From assembly GCA_045599305.1 (NCBI GenBank), contig JAZRVU010000031.1, positions 1 to 18,601 on the forward strand: a stretch of 18,601 nt of DNA, in the 5' to 3' direction. The DNA is from SIG588 sp045599305 (GTDB lineage Bacteria > Bacillota > Clostridia > Oscillospirales > Acutalibacteraceae). The notes under the pieces were generated by a model. The model did not search any database. It was not told the origin of the DNA and worked only from the letters and a program-made list of their open reading frames with translations. The stretch's first letter is position 1, and each line of letters starts with the position of its first letter. Positions 7,273-16,020 of the stretch are shown in pieces. The position numbers and the translations under genes were made by a program.

Positions 7273-7346
7273 GGAGCTGATGGTCAGAATCGAACTGACA
7301 ACCTGCTCATTACGAGTGAGCCGCTCTGCCATTGAGCCACATCAGC
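7272..7346 (-). tRNA. tRNA-Thr (anticodon CGU), CCA encoded
   Basis: This is a 75-nt cloverleaf on the minus strand. The acceptor stem pairs GCTGATG (7346-7340) with CATCAGC (7282-7276). The D stem is GCTC/GAGC. The anticodon stem is GCTCA/TGAGC with loop CTCGTAA, giving anticodon CGT, which reads ACG. The T arm is GTCAG-TTCGATT-CTGAC. The discriminator is U, followed by a genomically encoded CCA. It reads the ACG threonine codon, useful in a GC-rich genome. It has its own promoter upstream and a terminator abutting its 3' end. Confidence 0.96.
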
Positions 7347-7366
7347 ATTTTTCGGGCAACACAGGG

Positions 7367-7395
7367 ATTATATCAAATAAACCGGCACTCGTCAA
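7367..7395 (-). promoter_or_regulatory. Sigma-A promoter of tRNA-Thr
   Basis: On the minus strand, TTGACG (7395-7390), a 17-nt spacer and a consensus TATAAT (7372-7367) lie 20 nt before the mature tRNA 5' end. Transcription would begin near 7360 and leave a short 5' leader of about 14 nt for RNase P to remove. It diverges from the infC promoter, with 43 nt between the two -35 boxes. Confidence 0.9.
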
Positions 7396-7438
7396 GGGGT
7401 ATGCGATGAAAAGTTTGAAAAAATTTGCATCAACCCTC

Positions 7439-7467
7439 TTGACACCGCCGCCAAAGCGTGATATAGT
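7439..7467 (+). promoter_or_regulatory. Sigma-A promoter of the infC-rpmI-rplT operon
   Basis: A consensus TTGACA (7439-7444), a 17-nt spacer and TATAGT (7462-7467) are followed by a purine start region near 7474. The preceding A/T-rich tract (AAAAGTTTGAAAAAATTTG, about 7409-7427) could act as an UP-like element, as expected for a strong ribosomal protein promoter. Confidence 0.9.
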
Positions 7468-7473
7468 AATGGC

Positions 7474-7617
7474 AATGTAAAACGAAGCAGAGCGCTGCCC
7501 GCTCTCACCCGCGGCTTGTCCCTCCGGGTCAATACCGGCCGGTTTTCACCGGTGAAGTGTGTGCGCGGGCAAAGTGTTTGCCCGCGTTTTATAATTTTTA
7601 AGTGGAGGTGCTTTGCC
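7474..7617 (+). ncRNA. infC operon leader, L20-type ribosomal attenuator (putative)
   Basis: The transcript has about 144 untranslated nt between its predicted start and infC. Visible hairpins are AGAGCG/CGCTCT (7489-7505), ACCCG/CGGGT (7507-7529), CCGG/CCGG (7539-7552) and a perfect terminator (7564-7586). TGCCCGC (7496-7502) is complementary to 7565-7571 and CCCGCG (7508-7513) to 7564-7569. Either could capture the terminator's left arm and act as an antiterminator. In Bacillus and relatives the same operon is controlled by an L20-binding leader of this layout that ends transcription when free L20 is in excess. Assignment to that class rests on position and architecture; I could not test a covariance model. 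Confidence 0.7.
7564..7599 (+). terminator. Leader terminator (attenuator) upstream of infC
   Basis: A perfect 10-bp stem (7564-7573 with 7577-7586) has a GTG loop and is followed by TTTTATAATTTTT (7587-7599). It ends 18 nt before the infC start codon and just before the GGAGGT ribosome site, so full termination would silence the operon. This placement makes sense only as a conditional terminator. Confidence 0.88.
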
Positions 7618-8136
7618 ATCGCAAGCAAGGAATTGGAGGTCAATGAACAGATCCGCGACGCCGAGATCCGCGTCATCGGGGAAGACGGTGCCCAGCTGGG
7701 CGTGATGTCCGCACGGGACGCACAGAAGCTCGCCGACGAACAGGAACTGGATCTGGTCAAGATCGCGCCGAACGCCGTGCCGCCGGTCTGCCGCATCATG
7801 GATTACGGCAAATATCGGTTCGAGCAGGCCAAGCGTGAAAAGGAAGCCCGCAAAAATCAGCACATCACCGAGATCAAAGAGGTGCGGCTGGGTCTGAACA
7901 CCGACGTGGGGGATTTCAACACGAAGGTGCGTCACGCCATCCGCTTTCTGCAGGACGGCGACCGCGTGAAGGTGTCTATCCGCTTCCGCGGACGTGAACT
8001 GGGGCATCCCGAGATCGGGACGGAGGTCATGACCCGCTTTGCCGAGGCGTGCGCCGAGGCGGGCACGGTGGACAAACCCGCCAAGATGGAAGGACGCCAT
8101 ATGCTGATGTTCCTTGCTCCGGCTGCGGCAAAGTGA
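7618..8136 (+). CDS. infC: Translation initiation factor IF-3, ATC start codon
   Basis: IF-3 binds the 30S subunit, prevents premature 50S joining and proofreads the start codon. The 172-residue product has the typical length. The N-domain carries N-E-Q-I-R-D and the strongly conserved I-M-D-Y-G-K-Y-R-F-E-Q, followed by a basic linker helix. The C-domain contains K-E-V-R-L, V-R-H-A-I-R-F-L and D-R-V-K-V-S-I-R-F-R-G-R-E. The start is ATC (7618-7620), 8 nt after GGAGGT. No ATG, GTG or TTG fits: the in-frame TTG inside codon 6 lies after conserved sequence has begun, and longer upstream reading runs through the attenuator hairpin. A rare start codon is the classical device by which IF-3 limits its own synthesis. 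First gene of infC-rpmI-rplT. Confidence 0.95.
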   Translation: MASKELEVNEQIRDAEIRVIGEDGAQLGVMSARDAQKLADEQELDLVKIAPNAVPPVCRIMDYGKYRFEQAKREKEARKNQHITEIKEVRLGLNTDVGDFNTKVRHAIRFLQDGDRVKVSIRFRGRELGHPEIGTEVMTRFAEACAEAGTVDKPAKMEGRHMLMFLAPAAAK

Positions 8137-8167
8137 CCGGAATACGACTTTTAAGGAGGACAAAACG

Positions 8168-8365
8168 ATGCCGAAACTCAAATCGCACAGTGGTGCAAAA
8201 AAGCGCTTTAAGCTGAGCAAAAATGGCAAGGTCATTCGTGCCCATGCCTACAAGTCCCATATCCTGAACAAGAAGACTACCAAGCGCAAGAGAAATCTGC
8301 GTAAGACCGTGGTGGCGGATGTGACCAACACCGCGAAGGTCAAGCGCATGATTCCCTACAAATAA
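8168..8365 (+). CDS. rpmI: 50S ribosomal protein L35
   Basis: This is a 65-residue, highly basic protein with the family's M-P-K-L-K-S-H-S-G-A-K-K-R-F start, N-K-K-T-T-K-R-K-R-N-L and V-K-R-M-I-P-Y ending. It is a structural component of the large subunit. The ATG has an AAGGAGGA ribosome site. It lies 31 nt after infC and 28 nt before rplT, in the usual order for this operon. Confidence 0.98.
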   Translation: MPKLKSHSGAKKRFKLSKNGKVIRAHAYKSHILNKKTTKRKRNLRKTVVADVTNTAKVKRMIPYK

Positions 8366-8393
8366 TCGCAAGGTGAGAATGGAGGAATAAAGG

Positions 8394-8750
8394 ATGGCTC
8401 GTATTAAAGGCGCAATGATGACGCGCAAGAGAAGAAAGAAAGTACTGAAGCTGGCGAAAGGCTACTACGGTGCCAAGTCCAAGCTGTTCAAGACCGCAAA
8501 AGAAGCGGTCATGAAATCCGGCCAGTATGCGTACATCGGCCGTCGGCAGAAGAAGCGTGATTTCCGCCGTCTGTGGATCACCCGTATCTCCGCCGCTGCC
8601 AAGCAGAACGGCATGAACTATTCCACGTTTATGAACGGCCTGAAGAAGGCGGGCATTACCCTCAACCGCAAGATGCTGGCTGAGCTGGCCGTGTCCGACG
8701 CCGCTGCGTTCACCGCTCTGACCGAAAAGGCAAAGGCTGCTCTGCAATAA
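8394..8750 (+). CDS. rplT: 50S ribosomal protein L20
   Basis: This is a 118-residue basic protein of exactly the usual length. The conserved A-K-G-Y-Y-G-A-K-S block is followed by A-Y-I-G-R-R-Q-K-K-R-D-F-R-R-L-W-I, N-G-M-N-Y-S-T-F-M-N-G-L and L-N-R-K-M-L-A-E-L-A. L20 binds 23S rRNA early in 50S assembly. In Firmicutes it also represses its own operon by binding the leader, which fits the attenuator found upstream of infC. GGAGG lies 9 nt before the ATG. A probable terminator follows the gene. Confidence 0.98.
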   Translation: MARIKGAMMTRKRRKKVLKLAKGYYGAKSKLFKTAKEAVMKSGQYAYIGRRQKKRDFRRLWITRISAAAKQNGMNYSTFMNGLKKAGITLNRKMLAELAVSDAAAFTALTEKAKAALQ

Positions 8751-8762
8751 AAAGTTATAGGT

Positions 8763-8798
8763 GCGCCCGTTGAACAGATTTCGACGGGCGCTCCTTTT
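8763..8798 (+). terminator. Probable terminator after rplT
   Basis: GCGCCCGT (8763-8770) pairs perfectly with ACGGGCGC (8784-8791) around a 13-nt loop, followed by TCCTTTTC. The U tract is short, so some read-through into the methyltransferase and dprA genes is plausible. This matters because no clear promoter is visible for that downstream run. Confidence 0.6.
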
Positions 8799-8826
8799 CA
8801 AACTGCGCGGCAAAGGAGGCGGCGGG

Positions 8827-9645
8827 ATGGTCGTGACCAGTAAAGATAACGAGATGGTGCGGCATCTGCGCCGTCTTTCGGCCGATGCAAAGGCCCGCCG
8901 CAAAGAGGGCGCCTTTGTGATCGAAGGCGCGCGCCTGTGCGGCGATGCCGCCCGTTCCGGCGTGGTCATCGAGACGGCGCTGCTCACCGAACGGGCACGG
9001 CAGCGCTGGCCGGAGCAGGCAGCGGCGGTAGAAGCCGCGGCTGCCCATGTGTTTGATATGTCCGAAGCGGTGGCCGCCTCTCTTTCGGAGACGGACACGG
9101 CACAGGGCGTCTGCTGCCTGTGCCGTATGCCCGGCGGGGAGCGCTCGCTGGACGACATGGCGGAAGACCTGCTTTTTTCCTTTAAAAATAAGAAATGGCT
9201 GGCGCTGGAGGATGTGCGTGACCCCGGCAACGTGGGCACCGTCATCCGTACCGCCGAGGCCATGGGGATCGGCGGGCTGATCCTGTCGGCCGGCTGCTGT
9301 GATGTGTTCAGCCCCAAGGTGCTGCGCGGCAGCATGGGCGGGGTGTTCCGCCTGCCGATCTACGAGACCGCTTCTATGCCCGACGCGCTGGCGCGTCTGC
9401 AGCGGGCAGGCCTGTGCGGCTATGCCTGTGTGCCGGATGCCGCAGGGGCGCTGTCGGTGGTGGAGGCACCGCTCGGTGCGGGGAGTGTCTGCGTGGTGGG
9501 TAACGAGGCCAACGGCCTCACCGATGCCGCCATCGCCGCCTGCCGCCATCGCCTCACCATTCCCATGGCGGGGCGGGCGGAATCGCTCAATGCGGCGGTG
9601 GCCGCCGCTATCGTGCTGTGGGAGCTGGCCCGCAGGGATCACTGA
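8827..9645 (+). CDS. SpoU/TrmH-family RNA 2'-O-methyltransferase (RlmB-like)
   Basis: This 272-residue SPOUT-fold enzyme is expected to transfer a methyl group from S-adenosylmethionine to a ribose 2'-OH in rRNA or tRNA. The N-terminal substrate-binding domain (to about residue 100) reads V-I-E-G-A-R-L. The catalytic domain shows L-E-D-V-R-D-P-G-N-V-G-T-V-I-R-T-A, N226-E-A-N-G230, and I245-P-M-A-G-R-A-E-S-L-N, which form the trefoil-knot cofactor site. The ATG at 8827 has AAGGAGG about 8 nt upstream; an in-frame upstream start would run through the rplT terminator and is rejected. The exact target (23S G2251, another 23S ribose, or tRNA) cannot be told from sequence alone. It sits between rplT and dprA, with a 25-nt gap to dprA. 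Confidence 0.92.
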   Translation: MVVTSKDNEMVRHLRRLSADAKARRKEGAFVIEGARLCGDAARSGVVIETALLTERARQRWPEQAAAVEAAAAHVFDMSEAVAASLSETDTAQGVCCLCRMPGGERSLDDMAEDLLFSFKNKKWLALEDVRDPGNVGTVIRTAEAMGIGGLILSAGCCDVFSPKVLRGSMGGVFRLPIYETASMPDALARLQRAGLCGYACVPDAAGALSVVEAPLGAGSVCVVGNEANGLTDAAIAACRHRLTIPMAGRAESLNAAVAAAIVLWELARRDH

Positions 9646-9670
9646 ACCGAAAACGAGAGGGGAGAGCGCG

Positions 9671-10801
9671 GTGGACAGTCGGCTTCACTGGATATGGCTG
9701 CAGCAGGCGCTCGGCTACGGCAGTCCGCTGGCGGCACCCCTGCTGTCCCATTTTATCGACCCGGCGGCCGTGTATGCCGCCGATGAAAAAGCACTGCGGC
9801 AGTTCGACCTGCCGCGGGCGGTGCGGGCACGCCTGTGCGACAAGTCCTGCGATGAGGCGCGCGGCATTTTGTGGCGCACCCTCTCGGACGGCGACTGGTT
9901 GCTCACCCCGGCGGACGACGCCTATCCGGCGCTGCTGCGCGGGATCCCCTCCGCACCGCTGGTGCTCTACGGCCGCGGGATACTGCCGGACTTTTCGCGG
10001 CAGCCTACCGTCGCGGTGGTGGGCACCCGCTGCCTGACCAACTACGGCCGCCGCATGGCGCAGGAGATGGGGCGCGGTCTGGCGCGCGGCAGAGCCATCG
10101 TGGTCAGCGGCTGTGCCGAAGGCGGGGACGAAACGGTGCTCAATGCCGCCATGGAGGCGGACGGTGCCGTCGTCTCGGTGCTGCCCGCGGGTCTGGACGT
10201 GAATGCGCCCGCCTCAACGGCCGCCCTGCGCCGCCGTGTGCTGGAGCGGGACGGCGCCCTCATCACGGAGTATCCCTACGGCGAGCGGGTGACCCGCGGC
10301 ACGTTCCATGTGCGCAACCGCCTCATCAGCGGCCTGTCGCTGGGTGTCTGCGTCATCGAAGCGCCCGCCCGCAGCGGTACCCTCATCACCGCCGCCCATG
10401 CGCGCGAGCAGGGACGCGACGTCTTCGCTCTGCCCGGCGATGTCACCTCGCCCGCCAGTGCGGGCACCAACGCACTGATCCAGAGCGGCGCCAAGCTGGT
10501 GCGCTCTGCCGCCGATATCCTGGAGGAATACACGCCGCTCTTCCCTCACATACTGCATCGGGAGGAGCCGGATGTCTCGGCACCGGAGAGACCGGCGGCA
10601 TCTGCCGCACCCGCCCTGCCGCCGAGCGCCAGCGCCGATGCGAAGGCAGTCTATGCGGTGCTTTCCGAAGTGCCCCGCCCCGCGGACGAGATCGCCGCGC
10701 TGGCGGATGTGCCCATGGCGGTGGTCTTCGCCGCCCTGACCGAACTGGAACTTTTCGGCTGTGCCGTTTCGGCGGCCGGTCGTCAATATAGCCGTGCATA
10801 A
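9671..10801 (+). CDS. dprA: DNA-processing protein A (DprA/Smf), variant motif
   Basis: DprA binds incoming single-stranded DNA and loads RecA during transformation; it is also kept by many bacteria not known to be competent. The 376-residue protein has an N-terminal SAM-like helical region, then a Rossmann domain from V114-A-V-V-G-T-R120. R-N-R-L-I-S-G-L-S, S-G-T-L-I-T-A and E-Q-G-R-D-V-F-A-L-P-G are intact. A C-terminal winged helix covers about 315-376. The usual G-x-A-R-G-I-D reads G147-C-A-E-G-G-D153, and the following Y-P-x-x-N segment is N-A-P-A-S-T, so the DNA-contacting loop is divergent. The GTG start has a GAGGGGAG site. It is 25 nt from both neighbours, in the standard dprA-topA-trmFO order. 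Confidence 0.93.
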   Translation: MDSRLHWIWLQQALGYGSPLAAPLLSHFIDPAAVYAADEKALRQFDLPRAVRARLCDKSCDEARGILWRTLSDGDWLLTPADDAYPALLRGIPSAPLVLYGRGILPDFSRQPTVAVVGTRCLTNYGRRMAQEMGRGLARGRAIVVSGCAEGGDETVLNAAMEADGAVVSVLPAGLDVNAPASTAALRRRVLERDGALITEYPYGERVTRGTFHVRNRLISGLSLGVCVIEAPARSGTLITAAHAREQGRDVFALPGDVTSPASAGTNALIQSGAKLVRSAADILEEYTPLFPHILHREEPDVSAPERPAASAAPALPPSASADAKAVYAVLSEVPRPADEIAALADVPMAVVFAALTELELFGCAVSAAGRQYSRA

Positions 10802-10826
10802 AACGTAAACGGAGGTATCCTCGAAT

Positions 10827-12920
<2,094 letters not shown>

Positions 12921-12945
12921 CACATCACCCGAAAGGAAGACCCCC

Positions 12946-14265
12946 ATGTCGATAACTGTGATCGGTGCCGGTCTCGCCGGATGCGAGGCCGCGTGGGCGA
13001 TCGCCAATGCCGGTATCCCCGTCACGCTGGCGGAGATGAAACCGCAGAAATTTTCTCCCGCCCACAAAAGTGAGCGGTTTGCCGAACTGGTCTGCTCCAA
13101 TTCGCTCAAGGCCGCCCGGCTCGAAAGTGCCGCCGGTATGCTCAAAGAGGAGATGCGGCGGCTGGGCTCGCTGTGTATGCAGGTGGCGGCCGAATGTGCC
13201 GTGCCCGCCGGCGGCGCGCTGGCGGTGGATCGCGACGCCTTTTCCGCCGGTGTCACCGCCCTCATCACGGCGCACCCGCTCATCACGGTGGAGCACGGCG
13301 AGCGGGTCGATCTGCCCGCCGAGGGCATCACCGTCGTGGCCACCGGCCCTCTCACCTCCGATGCACTGGCCGAAGCATTGCGGCAGCGCTGCGGCAGCGG
13401 CCTGAGTTTCTACGATGCCGCCGCCCCCATCGTGTCGGTGGACAGTCTGGACGAGGCACATCTGTTCCGTGCCTCCCGCTACGGCCGGGAGGAGAGCGGG
13501 GTGGGGGATTACATCAACTGTCCGCTGAACAAAGAGGAGTACGAGGCGTTCCACGCGGCGCTCATCACCGCCGAGGGCGCTCCGCTGCACGAATTCGATA
13601 AAGACCCTACGGTCTATGAGGGGTGTATGCCCATCGAGGTGCTGGCCCGCCGCGGGGTGGACGCCATCCGCTTCGGCCCCATGAAGCCGGTCGGCCTGCG
13701 CGACCCGCGCACCGGCCACCGCCCATGGGCGGTGCTGCAGCTGCGGGCGGAAAACGCCGCCGGCAGCATGGTCAATCTGGTGGGTTTCCAGACCAATCTG
13801 AAGTTCGGGGAGCAGCGCCGTGTGTTCGGCATGATCCCCGCGCTGGCTCACGCCGAGTTCCTGCGCTATGGCGTGATGCACCGCAACACCTTCATCAATT
13901 CTCCCGCCCTGCTCACGGCGGGTTACCAGTTCCGCACCGAGCCGCGCCTTTTCTTCGCCGGTCAGCTCACCGGCGTGGAGGGGTATATGGAGTCGGCCTC
14001 GTCCGGCATCCTGGCGGGCATCAACGCCGCCCGCTTTGCCGCCGGACGTGTGCCCCTCATCCTGCCGGCCGACACCATGATGGGCGCGCTGGCGGGGTAC
14101 ATCAGCGCGCCGGGCAACGATGGCCGTTTTCAGCCCATGGGGGCGAATTTCGGCGTGCTGCCCCCGCTTGCCGAGCATATCCGCGATAAAAAGGAGCGCT
14201 ATGCGGCGCTCTCCGCCCGCGGACTGGCGCACCTGGATCGGGTGCTGGCGGAAGATCCCATTTGA
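12946..14265 (+). CDS. trmFO: Methylenetetrahydrofolate-tRNA-(uracil-5-)-methyltransferase TrmFO
   Basis: TrmFO makes m5U54 in the T loop of tRNAs, using methylenetetrahydrofolate as carbon donor and FAD as reductant, instead of the SAM-dependent TrmA. The 439-residue protein starts with an FAD-binding dinucleotide fold (V-I-G-A-G-L-A-G-C-E-A-A). C50 in L-V-C-S-N-S-L-K and C227 in E-G-C-M-P-I-E correspond to the catalytic cysteine pair. R-F-G-P-M-K-P-V-G-L and F-A-G-Q-L-T-G-V-E-G-Y are family signatures. Its ATG follows AAAGGAAG. The downstream hslUV-codY genes found after trmFO in Bacillus are replaced here by plsX-rnc-smc. Confidence 0.97.
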   Translation: MSITVIGAGLAGCEAAWAIANAGIPVTLAEMKPQKFSPAHKSERFAELVCSNSLKAARLESAAGMLKEEMRRLGSLCMQVAAECAVPAGGALAVDRDAFSAGVTALITAHPLITVEHGERVDLPAEGITVVATGPLTSDALAEALRQRCGSGLSFYDAAAPIVSVDSLDEAHLFRASRYGREESGVGDYINCPLNKEEYEAFHAALITAEGAPLHEFDKDPTVYEGCMPIEVLARRGVDAIRFGPMKPVGLRDPRTGHRPWAVLQLRAENAAGSMVNLVGFQTNLKFGEQRRVFGMIPALAHAEFLRYGVMHRNTFINSPALLTAGYQFRTEPRLFFAGQLTGVEGYMESASSGILAGINAARFAAGRVPLILPADTMMGALAGYISAPGNDGRFQPMGANFGVLPPLAEHIRDKKERYAALSARGLAHLDRVLAEDPI

Positions 14266-14281
14266 AACGGAGGAAAAACCG

Positions 14282-15289
14282 ATGACGGTCATTCTGGATG
14301 CGTTCGGCGGCGATAACGCCCCGCTGGAGGTGCTGCGCGGTGCCGCCATGGCGGTGGCCGACGGCGTTGGTATCGTACTCACCGGCGATGAGGAGATCAT
14401 CCGCCGGGTGGCGGCGGAAAACGATATTTCGCTCGCGGGCATGGAGATCGTCCATGCCCCCGATGTGATCCCGGTGGAGGAGGAGCCCCGCACCATTTTG
14501 AAAGCGCATAAGGACTGCTCCATGGCGGTGGGTCTGCGCCTGCTGGCCGACGGCCGCGGCGATGCGTTCGTCAGCGCGGGCAGCACCGGTGCGCTGGTCA
14601 TGGGCGCCACCTTCTTTGTCAAGCGGATCAAGGGGGTGCCCCGTGCGGCGATCGCCGCCCTCATCCCCACCGCGTCGGGCAAGCCCAGTATGCTGCTGGA
14701 TGCGGGCGCCAACGCGGAGTGCCGCCCCGAGATGCTCTGCCAGTTCGCCCAGATGGGCAGCACCTATATGACCCGTGTCATGGGGAACGGCACACCGGCC
14801 ACGGTGGGGCTCGTGAACATAGGCACCGAGGATCACAAGGGCGGTGACCTGCAGCAGCAGGCGTTCACCCTCATCAAAGAGAGCGGCGTGAATTTCGTGG
14901 GCAATGTCGAGGCACGCGAGGTGCCGTTCGGCGCGGCGGACGTGCTGGTGGCCGACGGCTTCACCGGCAACGTGCTGCTCAAAGCGATGGAGGGCACCGC
15001 CTCCATGCTGCTCAAGGAGGTCAAGGGGCTGTTCATGACCAACCTCGCCACCAAGATTGGCGGCCTGCTGGTAAAGCCCTACATCGGCAGTCTCAAAAAA
15101 CGCATGGATACGCGGGAATACGGCGGGGCACCGGTGCTCGGTGTCTGCCGCCCCGTCATCAAGGCACACGGCAATTCCGATGCGCTCGCCATCCGCAGTG
15201 CGGTGCGTGTCGCGGCCGATTTTGCCGCCGCCGGTGTGATCGGGACGATCGCCGGGTCGGTCAAGGGGGGTGACGCAGATGCCGAATGA
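14282..15289 (+). CDS. plsX: Phosphate acyltransferase PlsX
   Basis: PlsX converts acyl-ACP and phosphate to acyl phosphate, the donor for PlsY in the first step of phospholipid synthesis; it acts peripherally at the membrane. The 335-residue product has family length. It opens D-A-F-G-G-D-N-A-P-L-E (usually D-A-M-G-G-D), followed by A-G-S-T-G-A, L-D-A-G-A-N, V-N-I-G-T-E-D-H-K-G and D-G-F-T-G-N-V. The ATG at 14282 is preceded by ACGGAGG and lies 16 nt after trmFO. Its end overlaps rnc by 11 nt. No acyl carrier protein gene follows, although acpP is a common neighbour in this arrangement. Confidence 0.97.
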   Translation: MTVILDAFGGDNAPLEVLRGAAMAVADGVGIVLTGDEEIIRRVAAENDISLAGMEIVHAPDVIPVEEEPRTILKAHKDCSMAVGLRLLADGRGDAFVSAGSTGALVMGATFFVKRIKGVPRAAIAALIPTASGKPSMLLDAGANAECRPEMLCQFAQMGSTYMTRVMGNGTPATVGLVNIGTEDHKGGDLQQQAFTLIKESGVNFVGNVEAREVPFGAADVLVADGFTGNVLLKAMEGTASMLLKEVKGLFMTNLATKIGGLLVKPYIGSLKKRMDTREYGGAPVLGVCRPVIKAHGNSDALAIRSAVRVAADFAAAGVIGTIAGSVKGGDADAE

Positions 15290-15983
15290 CGACATGACGC
15301 GTGACCTGTCGCCGCTGATGGAGGCGATCGGCTACCGTTTTCATGACGAATCGCTTCTGCGCCGGGCGCTGATCCACTCCTCCTTTGCCAACGAGGGGCA
15401 GCGGGGGCTGGAAAGCAACGAACGGCTCGAATTTCTGGGCGATTCGGTGTTGGGGCTCACCGCCGCGAACTATCTGTTTTGCAGGGAAAAGGGGCCGGAG
15501 GGCGAGCTGACCAAGCTGCGCGCGGCCATCGTATGCGAAAAGGCGCTGTATTCCTATGCCCGGCGGTTTTCGTTGGGCGACTGGCTGCTGCTCGGCCGCG
15601 GTGAACGGCAGACCGGCGGTGCCGAGCGTCCCTCCATCGTGGCGGACGCGTTCGAGGCAGTCACCGCGGCGATCTACCTCGACGGCGGCATGGAGCCGGC
15701 GCGGGAATTCCTGCTCCCCTTTCTGGAAAAGGAGGCGGGCAATCAGCGCCGCGCCCAGTTCAAGGATTACAAGACCCAATTGCAGGAGATCGTGCAGCAG
15801 AATCCCGGCGAGGTCGTCACCTATGTCCTCACCGGCGAGAGCGGGCCGGATCACAATAAGCAGTTCACCATGGAGGTGCATCTCAACTCCAACGTGATCG
15901 GCACCGGTGTGGCCCGCAGCAAAAAAGAGGCCGAGCAGAAGGCCGCCCGCGAAGCACTCAAACTGATGGGTTACGGGGAGTGA
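15279..15983 (+). CDS. rnc: Ribonuclease III
   Basis: This double-strand-specific endonuclease matures rRNA and trims structured mRNAs. The 234-residue protein has the catalytic signature N-E48-R-L-E51-F-L-G-D55-S, and the second metal-binding pair D123 and E126 in V-A-D-A-F-E-A. A C-terminal dsRNA-binding domain runs from about residue 160 (D-Y-K-T-Q-L-Q-E-I) to the end (K-K-E-A-E-Q-K-A-A-R-E-A-L). ATG 15279 is chosen because AGGGGGG lies 8 nt upstream. GTG 15270 would overlap that site, and ATG 15294 is less well placed. The start lies 11 nt inside plsX, so the two are probably translationally coupled. The rnc-smc order is standard in Firmicutes. Confidence 0.97.
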   Translation: MPNDDMTRDLSPLMEAIGYRFHDESLLRRALIHSSFANEGQRGLESNERLEFLGDSVLGLTAANYLFCREKGPEGELTKLRAAIVCEKALYSYARRFSLGDWLLLGRGERQTGGAERPSIVADAFEAVTAAIYLDGGMEPAREFLLPFLEKEAGNQRRAQFKDYKTQLQEIVQQNPGEVVTYVLTGESGPDHNKQFTMEVHLNSNVIGTGVARSKKEAEQKAAREALKLMGYGE

Positions 15984-16020
15984 CCCGCCCGGAAAATCAA
16001 CGAAAAGGACGCAGAACATA

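Noticed and set aside
7516..7617. Upstream ATG extension of infC
   Set aside because: It would translate through the leader hairpins and terminator and adds 34 residues absent from IF-3; the ribosome site points to ATC 7618.
8761..8826. Longer N-terminus for the SpoU-family methyltransferase
   Set aside because: The extension is encoded by the rplT terminator and ribosome site sequence, and family members begin at the chosen ATG.
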